A stretch of 64,000 bases of DNA from Psococerastis gibbosa. Lineage: Eukaryota; Arthropoda; Insecta; Psocodea; Psocidae. The first letter of the stretch is position 1. Each line of letters opens with the position of its first letter. The notes beneath the pieces were generated by a model. It did not search any database. It was given only the letters and a program-made list of their open reading frames with translations, and was not told the DNA's origin. The position numbers and the translations under genes are program-made. Positions 47,201 through 63,330 of the stretch are shown here, in pieces. The DNA lies in assembly GCA_963971405.1 (NCBI GenBank), contig OZ020487.1, positions 44,365,039 to 44,429,038 on the forward strand. Reading direction: 5' to 3'.

Positions 47201-50200
47201 GCGCAAATAGGGTAGATTTGCAATTTAATGGACTTTTAGGTCTGTTTAAAATGATTATTTATTTAACACTGTAATGGGTAGTTGAGTCTGTGGTTTGGCT
47301 AACAGCACAGTGGGCAACAAGGTTACCCACGACCTGTCAACAGTTTGCCGCTAATAGTATTTTAATTGTTTTTTTAGTGTTGACTAACAGGGTGGACCTC
47401 CTGGTTATAGTGGATTCCGAACCACTTGGGGAACATGGTAAAGTCACACGATTAAATCGGAGGTGACTAGGACTCGACTTATACTGCCTAAGCGAGTTAT
47501 CATGTCCCACCAGGTTCCCCTGCCAACGCTGTGCACACTACCAAGTTGCCGCAGTTTGAAACATGCTCTGCTTTAATGGAATCAACATGGAAAGGCCGTT
47601 GGCAATTTTTTTTGTGTTTGTTTTTTAGTGACTCTCGGCGTCAGTGAAAATCTTAGTTGTGTGTTCAGTGTGGCTGACCGGACTGGGCCCAAAGGCCTTC
47701 CAAAACATTTTGAGATTGCTTGTATTGTAACAGTGTATTGTTACGGCATATTGTGCCTTTGTTACTGATATTTTGAGTGCTGAATGAGGCTTGCTGGGGC
47801 TGCTGAGAGAAATTAAAGGTTGTGTTGAAAAAGGGTTGTAGCGTTGGAAACAGATGTTTGGAAAACTTTATTAGTAATTTTGTTGGTTAAAAGTTAACAT
47901 TTGCTACATATATGTTAGTTCTCAACTTTCCTGGGTACCACTCACACTATTATCCCCCCCCCCCCCAAAAAAAAAGACCGCATGCAGAATAACTCATGAC
48001 TAACCTACTGCTGTTTCGGAGGTCAAACTAACTCTATTAGTTTCTTCGGCTGGGGTCGTAGAAGGGATACCAGACAAACTTTCCTCTGCTTGCTTGAATT
48101 TTCTTGTATAATGGTCCAAGAGACGCTTAACCGCTGGAAAAGCAATTATATACTAGTAGCTTGCGTATAACAATTACTTCATCATTAAGACCTATATTCC
48201 TACTATTCCAGAAGAGAAGAACATCATCGTTGAAAAACCTGTGACAGTGGCTTAGGCGCGGTTTCCACCGACCTGCAAATGCAAAATACACATACGGCGA
48301 CGTGGTAGCAGATATCATTAATAAAGGCGGGGTTTCCACCGACCTCTCATTGCAGAATGCAAATGACATTGACGGAAATTTAAATGTTTATTTTTATAGT
48401 TACAGTATCTATTAAAATGTTTATACTTAACATATCCCATGACGCCATTTTTGCTTTCCAATTTATACGTAGTATAAGGAAAGCTTTGTGACGGTCGAAA
48501 TTTTCGATTCCGAGATTTCAATGGATTTACACGTTTTAAGTCGGGACATGTAGAGTTGTGGTACGGACTCCAACTTTCACCCGAAAGGTTGTTGGATCGA
48601 GTCCTACACTTGCTACATTTTCTGGCCATGCTTCGGAGGGCATGTAAAGTAGGCGGTCCCGGGCCTTCCTAGTTGAGTGTAAGAGACGGCTTTATAGCCC
48701 TAACTCCGCTGGGTTGGCTTAGTAATAGAACAACAAGTCTTTATTTATTTATTTTTTATTTTTTATTTATAAGGTCCCAGGAACCCAAAAAAGTGGTTTT
48801 TACGAAATGTCTGTCTGTCTGTCTGTTCGTTGATTTCCGGGCAAACTACTCGGTCGATTTTGATGAAATTCTGCATGTAGGTTCACAAAAATCATACCTC
48901 GGGACCATTTTTTATTTTATTTGGGGCTAACTCAATTTTGGGGGGGTTTATTCTCAAAAACTCCAAAAAAAACGTCTAAAAAAATTATTTCCCGAAAACG
49001 GCTTCAACGATTTCTTTTAAATTCGCATATATTGTAGTTGTTATTAGTGTTGATAAAATGCGGGGGGTCGCTTGCCCCTTGATAGTTTGCTTCGGGGGGT
49101 AAAAAAATAATAATATGTAAATTTTCATGAAAAATGACTAAAAAATAATTTTTCTGCGAAACCTTTCTATCGATGATTTCTACCTTCAGGTATGTTTTAG
49201 GTGTTAAATTGAGTGACGAAACCGGATAGGTTGCTTTCCCACAAAATATTTGGCTTTGCACAAAAAATTATTTTTTGACAAAATGTTAGAAAATTCGCGC
49301 TCAAATGCATTGTGTGCCCTGCAATTATTGCTGTGTGGTAATTAATGTGTTGGTCTGACCTATCTAGAATTTATCTCACTTCCAGTGACGTCAGGTGGAC
49401 AAATCCCCCCGAAATAACGGAAATTTAACCACTGGAATATTATTTACCATGAAATTACTCATATTCTTTATCTACTAATTTGCGTCAATGGCCTACCAGC
49501 CAAGGACGGTCGTTGGCTGAAGAAGAAGAAGAAGATCTACTAATGTTGATAAATTGGAAAGCATGTTCGAGTAAACTCGGACCGGCTCTTTAATTTCAGT
49601 TTGTTTGTTTGTGATTTTATTCTATGATCGTTATGATCGATTTTAACTGGAGTAAAACAAAAATTTCCGTCAATGTCATTTGCATTCTGCAATAAGAGGT
49701 TGGTGGAAACCTCGCCTTTATTAATGATATCTGCTACTAAGTCACCGTATGTGTATTTAGCACTTGCATGTCGGTGGAAACCGCGCCATAGCAAGAGCAC
49801 GACTTCAGACTAGTATCTGTACTTGGTTAAGTTATGCTTTCGCCTATTCAATTGCGTCAATGGTAAGCTTGTCTCAGCTTGTCCATTATCGCTTGTAGTT
49901 GGGGTAGGTTGACATCGAGAACGTATACCAGTTTGACAATAGCCAAAAATTCATACGGAAACAATACAAATAATGTCCGAAATCCATGGGGGCAGCGGAG
50001 GAGAAGGAATGGAACTTGCCACGTAGCTGTGCCCAATTAGGGGAAAACCGAGGAAAAAGTAAGTAAGTAAGTCTAGTCTGTTACAGTGTCAATGGTAAAC
50101 ATGTCTCAGCTTGCCCATCGGCACTTACTTACTGTCGGCGTAGGTTGACATCGAGGAGTGAACCAGTTTGCCAATGGCTAGAAATGCATTCGAAAACTAC

Positions 50201-53015
50201 ACCCATAATGTCATAAAACCGATCGGAAACTGATGGCAAGGTTCAATGAACCATACTACAATTTAGTCTACTTCCAAATAAGCACTTTAAATAATTATCT
50301 TTTTCTTTCTTCATCTTCTTCGGCCGGTACTCCCATCCGCCGAAGAAATATATTTATAAATAAGTTATCAATTATACCATGGTAATACAAAATCTTGTGG
50401 GCCCCAAGTGAACATACTTGTTGAGGGCTCGCAAAGTAGAAGCTATAGATGATGCAACATGTCTATTTCACGTCTGCATTAGCAAAGAGTCTAGTTTTAA
50501 TATCAAATCGATTTCATACTATTTAAAATGACTAATTGAAGTAAAATATTTAAAAGATTCATTGTAAAGCGATGTACGATTACTAGTTACAATAGTATTT
50601 TAGTACAAAAGTAAATTTTTTATTTTCGTTAATTTTTTTAAGGTGAGTGGCAATTCATTAAATAATTTGTTGTACTATTTAATCTATCCCCGTATTTGTT
50701 GTAGGCTGGTTTCAAATTGAACTTTTTTTTGGATTTCGAGTATTTTAATACTAATAAGTTGGCTACATAGAAAAAAAGCCAGTGTCTTCATTTCAGGCTC
50801 GAAAACACCCTATTAACGGTTTGGCCTCTCAAATTTTCCCAAACAAATAAACAGACAACTTACTTGCGCTTGATCCAGTTGGCGGCGCAGGCGTCTTCTT
50901 TTTTGTTAGATCAATATTATCAGTAACCTCTACCACTGGCGGTGCAGGCTCAGTCAATGCCATGGCACGACTGTTGCTTTCGTGGACAATTTTAGCATGT
51001 TTCAGAATAGCAATAATGTCGCCGAGCAATGTTATTCCCATGTCTTTGAGATACTCCTTGTTTAGATCCGCCAGCATGTTTTTTTGTATTCTATGGCGAG
51101 AAAATATTATTGCATAGGAAGCTGATTCTTCGGCCGGTATTTCCGCTGCCTTAAAGAAATCGACCCACTCTCCTGAAAGCACATACACACGGTTAGACAA
51201 TACGACTCTAAATATGCAACGAAACAAGTTAAAAATCCTCTTCTTGTGGACTCCTTTTTATAATCTGCTTCAGTGGCAAGGTGGTAGCGAACTTGTACTT
51301 GTGCGAGTCTCTACGCGATTGGATACGAGTCGTAACTCAGCATAAGTACTCATTGAGGCGACTGAAGAGGTCAATCGGATACATTCACTATATTTTTTGT
51401 ATGCGATTAAATTTTATAAAACAGAATATAAATTCCTGCAGCATACTTGGTGAGATGAAACCGTGTGCCAGCAATCTTCCTGTTATCTTTTCGTGGCCAA
51501 TACTTGTGTCAGTATTTTCTTTTACAAAGTTGAATGGACAAACTCAAATGAGTTCGCCACTCTTCAAATAATAGCAAGTTCCCCTTATGTCACTCAGGCC
51601 GAATGAATTATGTTAGCTCGTGTATGTGCAACTGTTACTACCCTGTGACGACACCCGTGGATCTATTCACAGATGCCGTAAACTTAGTAACCACGAAAGG
51701 GAGAGTTGAATTAAAGAAATGGGTAGAAAACCGAAATAGGCACTACAAAAAAATGGGACCAAGACCTTAATAAAGAGGAAAGTTTTTAATACCAAGGCAC
51801 TCTTGTCCAAACTGTGAAGTAGACATGAAAGGAATAATAAAAGCAGGTTGGGCGAAGTTTCATGACATGGCGCCAATCCTCATTGAAAGAAAAAGACTGG
51901 TGATGTCACTCCAAAAATTAGTGAAAAAGACTCGGGTCTAGGGGAGACGTCCAGACGAGAGACAAAACGTCCTTATCAAAGCGTTTTAGAAACATGGCAC
52001 TACCAAGAAAGGAAGACCGCCCAAGACCGAAGATCACACTCTCCAGAAAAAACCAATAAGACCCTCGCCCTAATCAGAGAAGACTCTCAAGAGTTGTCTG
52101 GAAGGTAAAATTCTGTTTGAGCTACCCCACGTGGCTATATAGAGTCTGACTGCTTACAGCCAGCCCCAAGGGGACAGACATTATAATCACAATGACTATT
52201 ACAATATATTATATATATATATAATAATATTTAATATTGAGCCGATTTTTTTTTCATACGCATATCCATATGAAGCTAAGGCGCCCATTCCATTGACCGG
52301 CTAGGGCTATTTCCAAAACGGTGACGTGGTAGCAGACACTCAAGACTTAGGTAGTGTCTCCACCGACCTCGCATTGCAGATTGCAAGTGACATTGACGGA
52401 AATGTTTTTTTTTTTTTTTATAGAAATCTATTAAAATGTTTGTAATTAACATATCCCATGAAGCCATTTTTTAATTTTAGTTTGTTTGTTTGTGATTTTA
52501 TTGTATGATCATTGATCAATTTTAACTATGGCATAGAGGAAAATAAACATTTCCGTCAATTCTGCAATGCGAGGTTGGTGGAAACGCCACCTAAGTCTTG
52601 AGTGTCTGCTACCACGTCACCGTTTTGGAAATAGCCCTAGCCGGTCAATGGAATGGGCACCTTAGCCTATATGAACCTTCCCGTCGGTAACTTACATTGG
52701 ACACAAAATGTAAATGTAAAATTTAGCAGAAACATCAAACAATGAACGAAAAGATGACAGGACGCTAAATTCCTTCGGCGACCTAAAAGCCACCAAACAT
52801 TGAATTTTAATCATTAATGTCGCCGTCTGAATTCAAAGCCTAGTGAATTTGTGAAAGACGTTATAGGCAAGACAAGCCCGACAAGGTTAAAAGGCGTTGA
52901 AAAAGTAAATGCCCCTACTTATCAAGGGAGGTGAAGAAATAAATTGGCGTCGAGCCAAGGGCACAAAGTTGGGATCTTAATAGCAGTTTAAGCACTTACT
53001 TGTTGGGACGGCCAT
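41270..53015 (-). CDS. C19orf47: C19orf47-type SAM-domain protein, complete, 10 coding exons
   Basis: Conserved animal protein of unknown role. The exons, in order of transcription, are 53015-53000, 51172-50864, 48133-48005, 46448-46356, 45971-45874, 45691-45565, 44877-44662, 44256-44186, 43242-43176 and 41610-41270. All have GT-AG borders and matching phases, giving 488 aa (the human protein is a little over 420). The SAM-like domain fills exon 2: EWVDFFKAAEIPAEESASYA, RIQKNMLADLNKEYLKDMGI and LLGDIIAILKHAKIVH, the diagnostic block of this family. The rest is low-complexity, Lys/Ser-rich and probably disordered. It contains repeated short motifs of the F-x-RLG type (VFQRLG, IFLRLG) and ends in LSVLDRLG. 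Exon 1 has only 16 nt (MAVPT). The start lies 577 nt from the MLK start, head to head. Introns hold nested transposons and a tandem array. Confidence 0.92.
42100..42195 (+). repeat. SINE family C copy
   Basis: tRNA-like head with an A-box-like TGGTTGAGAACTAG, then AAAGTCGAGGTTCGAGACTC containing a B-box-like GGTTCGAGACT. A minus-strand copy of the same head (GTCGAGGTTCGACACTC, AGAGAACTGGATCG) is at about 44072-44165. Confidence 0.6.
42368..42706. repeat. Tandem repeat, 113 bp x 3
   Basis: Three almost identical 113-bp units start at 42368, 42481 and 42594, each beginning CCTACTACTAACGACTCACT and ending GGAGTCTGCCCCT. They lie in C19orf47 intron 9 and extend an interspersed repeat (from about 42200) whose single-unit relative is on the opposite strand at 47330-47600. 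Confidence 0.9.
43808..43858 (+). repeat. Helentron-like element, right-end scrap
   Basis: GATAAATTGGAAAACATACA followed by CACTCGTACCGGTTCTTTT, the right inverted end and hairpin region of the family described at 11101-12256. The body is missing. Confidence 0.65.
44072..44165 (-). repeat. SINE family C copy, minus strand
   Basis: The reverse complement reads GTAGTGCAGTTGATAGAGAA, then ACGGATAGTCGAGGTTCGAC. It has tRNA-type A- and B-box spacing like the copy at 42100. It ends just before C19orf47 exon 8. Confidence 0.6.
45240..45380. mobile_element. Foldback MITE, TTA-flanked
   Basis: The left arm has ACGGGGTTTCCACATACGTC and AATCGTCAATGAGA. The right arm is the inverse, ending GTGGAAACCCCGCC. 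TTA stands at both sides (45237-45239 and 45381-45383). It is in C19orf47 intron 6 and is the same family as 32230-32347. An AATACCGGGGTT-family scrap follows at about 45400-45445. Confidence 0.85.
46816..47045 (-). repeat. Dispersed repeat, partner of 25075-25280
   Basis: Minus-strand copy of the repeat next to DAP1 exon 3, about 230 bp, with GCAGCTCGACCTCGTCATAA at its left edge. It sits in C19orf47 intron 3. Confidence 0.75.
47330..47600 (-). repeat. Inverted relative of the 42200-42720 repeat
   Basis: The reverse complement contains GTGTGCACAGCGTTGGCAGG, GGAACCTGGTGGG and then TGTTCCCCAAGTGGTTCGGA, ATCCACTATA and AGGTCCACCCTG in the order seen at 42295-42440. It holds a single unit of the 113-bp array. 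Confidence 0.75.
48453..49590 (+). mobile_element. Helentron-like element, copy 5, holding a SINE
   Basis: Begins GCTTTCCAATTTATACG and ends after AAATTGGAAAGCATG, GAGTAAACTCGGACCGG and CTCTT. Without the inserted SINE it is about 908 bp. Comparison with 52280-52661 places it at a T run without target duplication, in line with T|T insertion. Confidence 0.8.
48541..48770 (+). repeat. SINE family A, full-length reference copy
   Basis: tRNA-like head (GACATGTAGAGTTGTGGTAC, then GGTTGTTGGATCGAGTCCTA with a B box), a middle region CGGTCCCGGGCCTTCCTAG, and the tail GGCTTTATAGCCCTAACTCC, then TAGTAATAGAACAACAAGTC and an ATTT tract. It interrupts the host repeat exactly between TTTTAAG and GTCCCAGG, with AAG on both sides as a short duplication. 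Confidence 0.85.
49855..50240 (+). repeat. Dispersed repeat family D, two copies
   Basis: Two copies in a row (about 49855-50000 and 50090-50240) of the unit GTCAATGGTAARC, TGTCTCAGCTTG, GTAGGTTGACATCGAG, CAGTTTG. They are also found at 7690-7950 and 56285-56430. No coding potential. Confidence 0.7.
51270..51415 (+). repeat. SINE family B copy
   Basis: GTGGCAAGGTGGTAGCGAAC head, CGAGTCTCTACGCGATTGGA, then AGGTCAATCGGATACATTCA tail. It matches 7405-7580. It lies in C19orf47 intron 1, about 100 bp upstream of exon 2. Confidence 0.78.
52280..52661. mobile_element. Foldback element in C19orf47 intron 1
   Basis: The same 382-bp family as 23624-24005: arms CGCCCATTCCATTGACCGGC, GTGACGTGGTAGCAGACACT and CCACCGACCTCGCATTGCAG, with their inverse at the right. 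The flanks are TAA at the left and TTA at the right, both of the TWA type. Confidence 0.82.
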
Positions 53016-58570
<5,555 letters not shown>

Positions 58571-58577
58571 TTCCATC

Positions 58578-58742
58578 GACTTCGATGGCCAGGTGGTAGC
58601 GTGCTTGTACATGTGCGAGTTTCTATACGCCATGCGATCTGAGACGTGTCGTTACTCGACTCAAGTACCTATTAGGTAACTTAGTGATGCGACTGAAGAG
58701 GTCAATCGGATACATTCATTGATTGTTTGTATGGGATTAACA
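58578..58742 (+). repeat. SINE family B copy
   Basis: GATGGCCAGGTGGTAGCGTG head with the best A box of the family (TGGCCAGGTGG), CTGAGACGTGTCG middle, AATCGGATACATTCATTGAT tail. It matches 7405-7580 and 51270-51415. Confidence 0.78.
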
Positions 58743-58867
58743 AGAAAAAAAATGTATTCTATTCGACTGTATGCATATATGTATGTATATTCAGCCATAT
58801 TTGCGGATGTTGGATCTCCTTCCGGAATAGGGTATCAAGAAAAACTGAATCCGCTGTGACTTCAAGT

Positions 58868-59123
58868 GGGGTAGCCTATAAATAAATAAATGTTGACTTT
58901 TTTTGTTCTATTACTAAGTCAACCAATACTAGCGGAGTAAAAAAAAAACTAGCGGAGTTAGGGCTATAAAGCCCTCTCTTACACTCAACTAGGAAGGCCC
59001 GGGACCGCCTGCTTTACATGTCCTCCGAAGCATAGTCAGAAAATGTAGCAAGTGTGGGACTAGATCCAACAACCTTTCGGGTGAAAGTCGGAGTCTCTAC
59101 CACTACTCTACATGTCCCGACAT
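58868..59123 (-). repeat. SINE family A copy, minus strand
   Basis: Full length on the minus strand: head with GGGACATGTAGAGTAGTGGT, then GTTGTTGGATCTAGTCCCAC, middle GCGGTCCCGGGCCTTCCTAG, tail with the AGGGCTTTATAGCCCTAACT block. The GCGGAGT segment in the tail is duplicated around an A run (about 58933-58955). Confidence 0.82.
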
Positions 59124-59183
59124 ATTTGTGATATTGCAGTATTATATGGTATATATAACACTGACATTAAATTAACTTTGGTT

Positions 59184-59440
59184 GAAGAGGTAACCTCTTC
59201 GTTATAACCGAAAATTAGAGGATATAGAAAAACTGGGCTTGGCGGGATTCGAACCTACGATATACGCCTAACCGGGGCGTCATCTTAACCGCTGAGTATC
59301 TGGGCTAAGCTGAGTGCGGTGGGATCCGTAGTGTAGTGGCTAACACGATGCCCCGGTGAGTTTTTGGGTTCTAGTTCATTTTTTTTCTTGGTCACCTATT
59401 TCGGATATATTGCCCTTAGTAGATTGCCTCTTCAACCAAA
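59184..59440. repeat. Head-to-head tRNA-derived element, copy 2
   Basis: Same architecture as 27250-27445. The minus-strand head has GGATTCGAACC (a B box inverted, about 59244-59254) and CTTAACCGCTGAG. The plus-strand head has GTAGTGTAGTGGCTAACACG and GGTTCTAGTTC. Outer arms ACCTCTTCGTTATAACCGAA and, on the right, ATTTCGG and CCTCTTCAACC pair with each other. Two unlinked loci sharing this layout make it a family, not chance. Confidence 0.65.
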
Positions 59441-60034
59441 AGTCAATTTATTAGAGTTAAAATTAATAATCCCTATTTTTGTATTTGTGTGATTAGACAT
59501 CGTCGTTGAATAGGTAAAACTAGGTTTTGGGACTGTTTAAAACCCGATAAATACTATCAACGCGCGCGGCAGCTTTCCGGTCAAGACTATAAGGCACTAT
59601 ATACCCGGGTATTGTCATCCGCCATTTTGTATCCTGTATAATTCCTATATGGTAAGTATTGTAAGAAAGTAAAAGATTGAAAATAACTAAAACACCTTAT
59701 ACTATTTTTTTTTATTAAGCACTTCCCTAATTGGTAGAACGTTTTTTTTGAAATAATAACAAATAAATAAATATAAATTTCTAAAAATAAATCGGTAAAC
59801 ACCCAATGCTTTGCTTATAGACCAGACTTAAAATGGATACAACATGGCGGATGACAATACCTGTCTAATGTAGAGCCCTAGTAAAGACCCATCATATCCC
59901 CTAATATCATTGAATTTTCAAGGCCTGGACACCTTACTAAATAAGATAATTATAATACAATACAACTTTGCGAGGTCAAATACATTGATTGGCAAGGCAA
60001 TTTGTAACATATTATGTGTTTGTAACAGTAGGTG

Positions 60035-60275
60035 ATCCTGCGGTGTAACGCTGAGAGACCAACGTAGATACCAAGATGTAAGGCATGAGATAAGAACCCG
60101 TGACGTACAAGAAAAATTAAGAAGAAAGAGGCTGAACAGGTGGGGACGCGTACTACGTAGAGATGAAAACCACCTCGTCAAAAGAGTAATGAATCGGGAG
60201 ATAAAAGGAAGAATACCACCAGGGAGGCCAAAAGTTTCACTGAGAAGAAAGATCGCCTGAGATATGACAAGTTTG
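60035..60275 (+). mobile_element. LINE 3' coding fragment
   Basis: The plus-strand translation gives a LINE C-terminal pattern (EIRTRDVQEKLRRKRLNRWG, then RVLRRDENHLVKRVM and GRIPPGRPKVSLRRKI). Frame is broken elsewhere. It is in the MLK intron. Confidence 0.7.
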
Positions 60276-60488
60276 GGGCTTTCAACCGAGGTCGCACAGA
60301 ACAGAATATAATAGAAAAAACCGTGTATTTCTCAGCAAAAAATGAACATGTGAACATTAATTAACCACCTGTGCCCCCTCAAGCCGAAGCGTGGGAGGGG
60401 GGAAACGTTGCTGTCGTGCCGCTGACTCTCCATGAGGATAAGGCGAAGTAAAAGTGAAAAAAGAAAAGTGTAGGTACCGCACTCATTA

Positions 60489-60747
60489 GGCGGCAATTCC
60501 ACCGGCGATTTTACTTGATTTGAGATTTTTTGTTTGTTTTGTTTTAAGGAGACTATTATGTAGATCCTTAACTTATCTATTATAAATTAAGTTATAATCT
60601 GGTAGCAGACATGATTAATAAGTCTATCATATTATACCTTAAATTATAATAGATAAGTTTAGTATCTACGTAATAGCCTCCTTAAAACAAAACAAGCAAA
60701 AAATCTCAAATCACAAATTAAGTAAAATCGCCGGTGGAATTGCCGCC
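60489..60747. mobile_element. Foldback MITE, about 259 bp
   Basis: The left arm GGCGGCAATTCCACCGGCGA, TTTTACTT, then AGATTTTTTGTTTGTTTTGT and the matching GGAGACTATTATGTAGAT region are all mirrored at the right, ending GGTGGAATTGCCGCC. TTA is at the left edge; the right flank (GAA) does not match. An inner TAGCAGACA matches other members of the group. Confidence 0.8.
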
Positions 60748-60749
60748 GA

Positions 60750-62815
60750 AAATACATTGAATTTTCTCAATTAAAAATTTCGCGATTAAAAAGTTGCTTT
60801 AAAAACTTTTCTGTTTAGAATTTTTGTTTCTCCATTTGTACTTTTTTGTCAAGTTTTTTTATTATTTTTTATTTTACCGTCTGTCACTTCCAACGCACGA
60901 CGGTACACTTCGTTTGTTCCTTACAGTCTGTCACAGGGAAGATTGTCACACCTCCCAGCAGAATTCAGTTGTGTTTGTTTGTCTGTTGTAATTAGGAAAA
61001 AGGATGATAGCCTGGTGGATGGTTTATCGGACTAACGCCCCCTCATGTGCAAGGACTCTTATCAGAATGTGACAATGGGTAATACCCTCTATTTTTAGAA
61101 CTAATTATTTCTGCATCTCATGATTCATACTTCCTGTCGTAGTTCCGAGTACTTTCAAAATAATTTGATTTATTTTTAATTAGTTGTCTTCCCAATAATG
61201 TCTTTAGCTTCAGCAATCATCACAATTCCAGGACTCAACTTTCGATTGTTCCTATCCTTATTTTAACTGGCAGTCTGTTGAGAACCTAGACCACTACAAT
61301 CCCGACATGTCTCTGGACGCTTCCTTTCTTCACGGGTTGCGAACGTTAAGCTTCTGGAGTTGAACTTACATCCATCCATCCAAGGGCGGGTCCAGGATAG
61401 ATTTTCGGAGGGGCCCATACCGGGGAAAGTGGGTGTAGCGATTGCGCAATTGGTGTGTTTGTTAGCAAAACAAGGCACATGAATTTACAGTGCATTACTT
61501 GAAAAACCCATGCATCTGATGCAGATAGGCACCAATGGGGGGTCCGGGGGTCTCGTCCGGGGGGAAAAATAAAAAATATAAGAGCAAAATAGTGGGGTTT
61601 TACGCATTTTAACAGCAGTGATAATGCAGCAACAATGCTCATACATATTGCTGGAGACAGGAGGGCCCGGGGGTCTCCCCCGGTGGAAAAAGTTGAAAAT
61701 ATAGGTTCAAAATAGTGGGGTTTTAAGATTTTAACAGCCGTAAAATTTATAATTTAAACATGGAAGACATATTCATGTTACCATACTAAGGTTTTTGTTT
61801 AGAATGTCCTATTTTATATAGTGAGCGCTAATTTTTCTCGGGGGGGGGGGGCATGGCCCTGTGGACCAGAGTTTTGGAACCCCTATTTTGGATCATTGGA
61901 TCACACCATCGCAACCCGCAGATACCGTAGCCATCGTTTCCTTTATTTAATAAAATTAATTTGAACCCAGTAGAAACAACAATTGCTCGTTCGATGCCAT
62001 TCCGAAAACGCTTACTTAACAAAAATTGGCTCGTTTTGACATAGGGGAAGAAGCAGAATAGGTCGCATGCCGCCCCGATCGTGCCTTTATTATTTATGTG
62101 TTCTCCGAGTTGTGACCCAAATTCCGCCCTTTGCTGTTTCACTGTACAAATACTTTTCGTACAATTCAGAAACTTGCCCTTTCTCCCTTTGGAACCTTGG
62201 AATACTGTGGTGTATAGTGTATGCAATGCTTTTTAAAAATGCTTAGTGTAATTTCAGTAATTTCAGGCGGATGTATCGACACCGAGCCCCTACACCTCCA
62301 TATGATTTGCTTGCGGAAGCAGGGGACCAATAGAAGATCCGCCATATTTTGGCCTCACATTTTCGCGCCAAATGAAACTCAATAGTTATCTTATGGGACC
62401 TAATACAAGATTTTTAAAACTAAAAAAAATGTGTCTTTATTAAATATTTAGGCTGTCTAACTTCACTATTATGATAAATATGCTTTCCCAAAATAGCTGA
62501 AAATTATGTGGATTAAAAATAAACAATAGCATCAAATAAGTTCAATCATCCACAACAGCAACTGTACTGTACCCTATGAAATTTCAAATGTAGAAAATGC
62601 AAAATTAAATTATAGGCAATAATAACAGGGTAACAAAAAGGCATTTTCTCTTAGTTTTTGAATAAAATACAGAATACCCCTGCTGTGAGCCCAGAAATGG
62701 CGGAAGTCAAATGACCATGCGACACTAGCGCCAATGGTTCCTCTAGTGTATTACATAAGTTCTTTGATCGACACAGACGATCAGACCGAATTGGCCCGCT
62801 GATATTGTTTTGTTT
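60750..62815. other. MLK intron 1, distal: tandem repeat, no gene
   Basis: At about 61540-61740 two ~119-bp direct repeats share GGGTCCGGGGGTCTC and then AAAATAGTGGGGTTTTA. The open frame at 61828-62226 on the minus strand resembles no known protein. I find no kinase exon here. Confidence 0.5.
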
Positions 62816-62819
62816 TCGT

Positions 62820-63330
62820 TATGTCTTCTGCTATGTTATTATACTTATTCATATAACAATAGATGGAAGGCGAAAAGCATTGTTGTTAATCGGGTCTTTG
62901 TACTTGTCATAATAAGTGTTGATTACCATTATCGTCGATAATAATACGGGCTTTCAGTCACATTTTATTTTTCCTGTGCGACCAATATTAACAGAGATAT
63001 GAATTATAGAAGGTTTTTATCGGCCGCCATCTTGGAACAAAATGGTGGATCACGCTGGGTAACGAACTCGATCAAGACATTTGTTTGATCAATTTTTGTG
63101 CCAAGTTTCATCAAAATCTGATAATATCTACTGAAGTTTTAGGTTAGGTTATTTCTTAAAATCGATATATTGTATGTACTATACATTGTACATACATAAT
63201 ATGCATATACAATAATATACAGTATATAGCATTTTGAAGTTTGAACGGGGGGTGATTTTAGGCTCAGGGGGTCATGAAATGAAAAGTTGTGAAATTTTCC
63301 GGAAGTTGAACATTAGTCGCCGTCTCAATA
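62820..63330. repeat. Dispersed repeat, uninterrupted partner of 34395-35190
   Basis: In reverse orientation it carries the same blocks (ACGATAATGGTAATC, GACCAATATTAACAGAGATA, CTCGATCAAGACAT, ATCGATAT, then GGGGGTCATGAAATGAAAAG) without the foldback that splits the other copy. Confidence 0.75.

Larger units (their letters stand above)
48255..49787. mobile_element. Foldback element split by a Helentron-like insertion
   Basis: The left half (48255-48452) starts GGCGCGGTTTCCACCGACCT and includes GTTTCCACCGACCTCTCATT and TGACATTGACGGAAA. The right half (49591-49787) is its inverse, ending GGTGGAAACCGCGCC. The related element at 52280-52661 shows the uninterrupted centre. It is in C19orf47 intron 2. 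TTA is at the left edge; ATA at the right may be a changed copy. Confidence 0.82.

Noticed and set aside
61828-62226. 132-codon minus-strand ORF
   Set aside because: No domain, starts in low-complexity DNA and lies in the MLK intron. No support as a gene.
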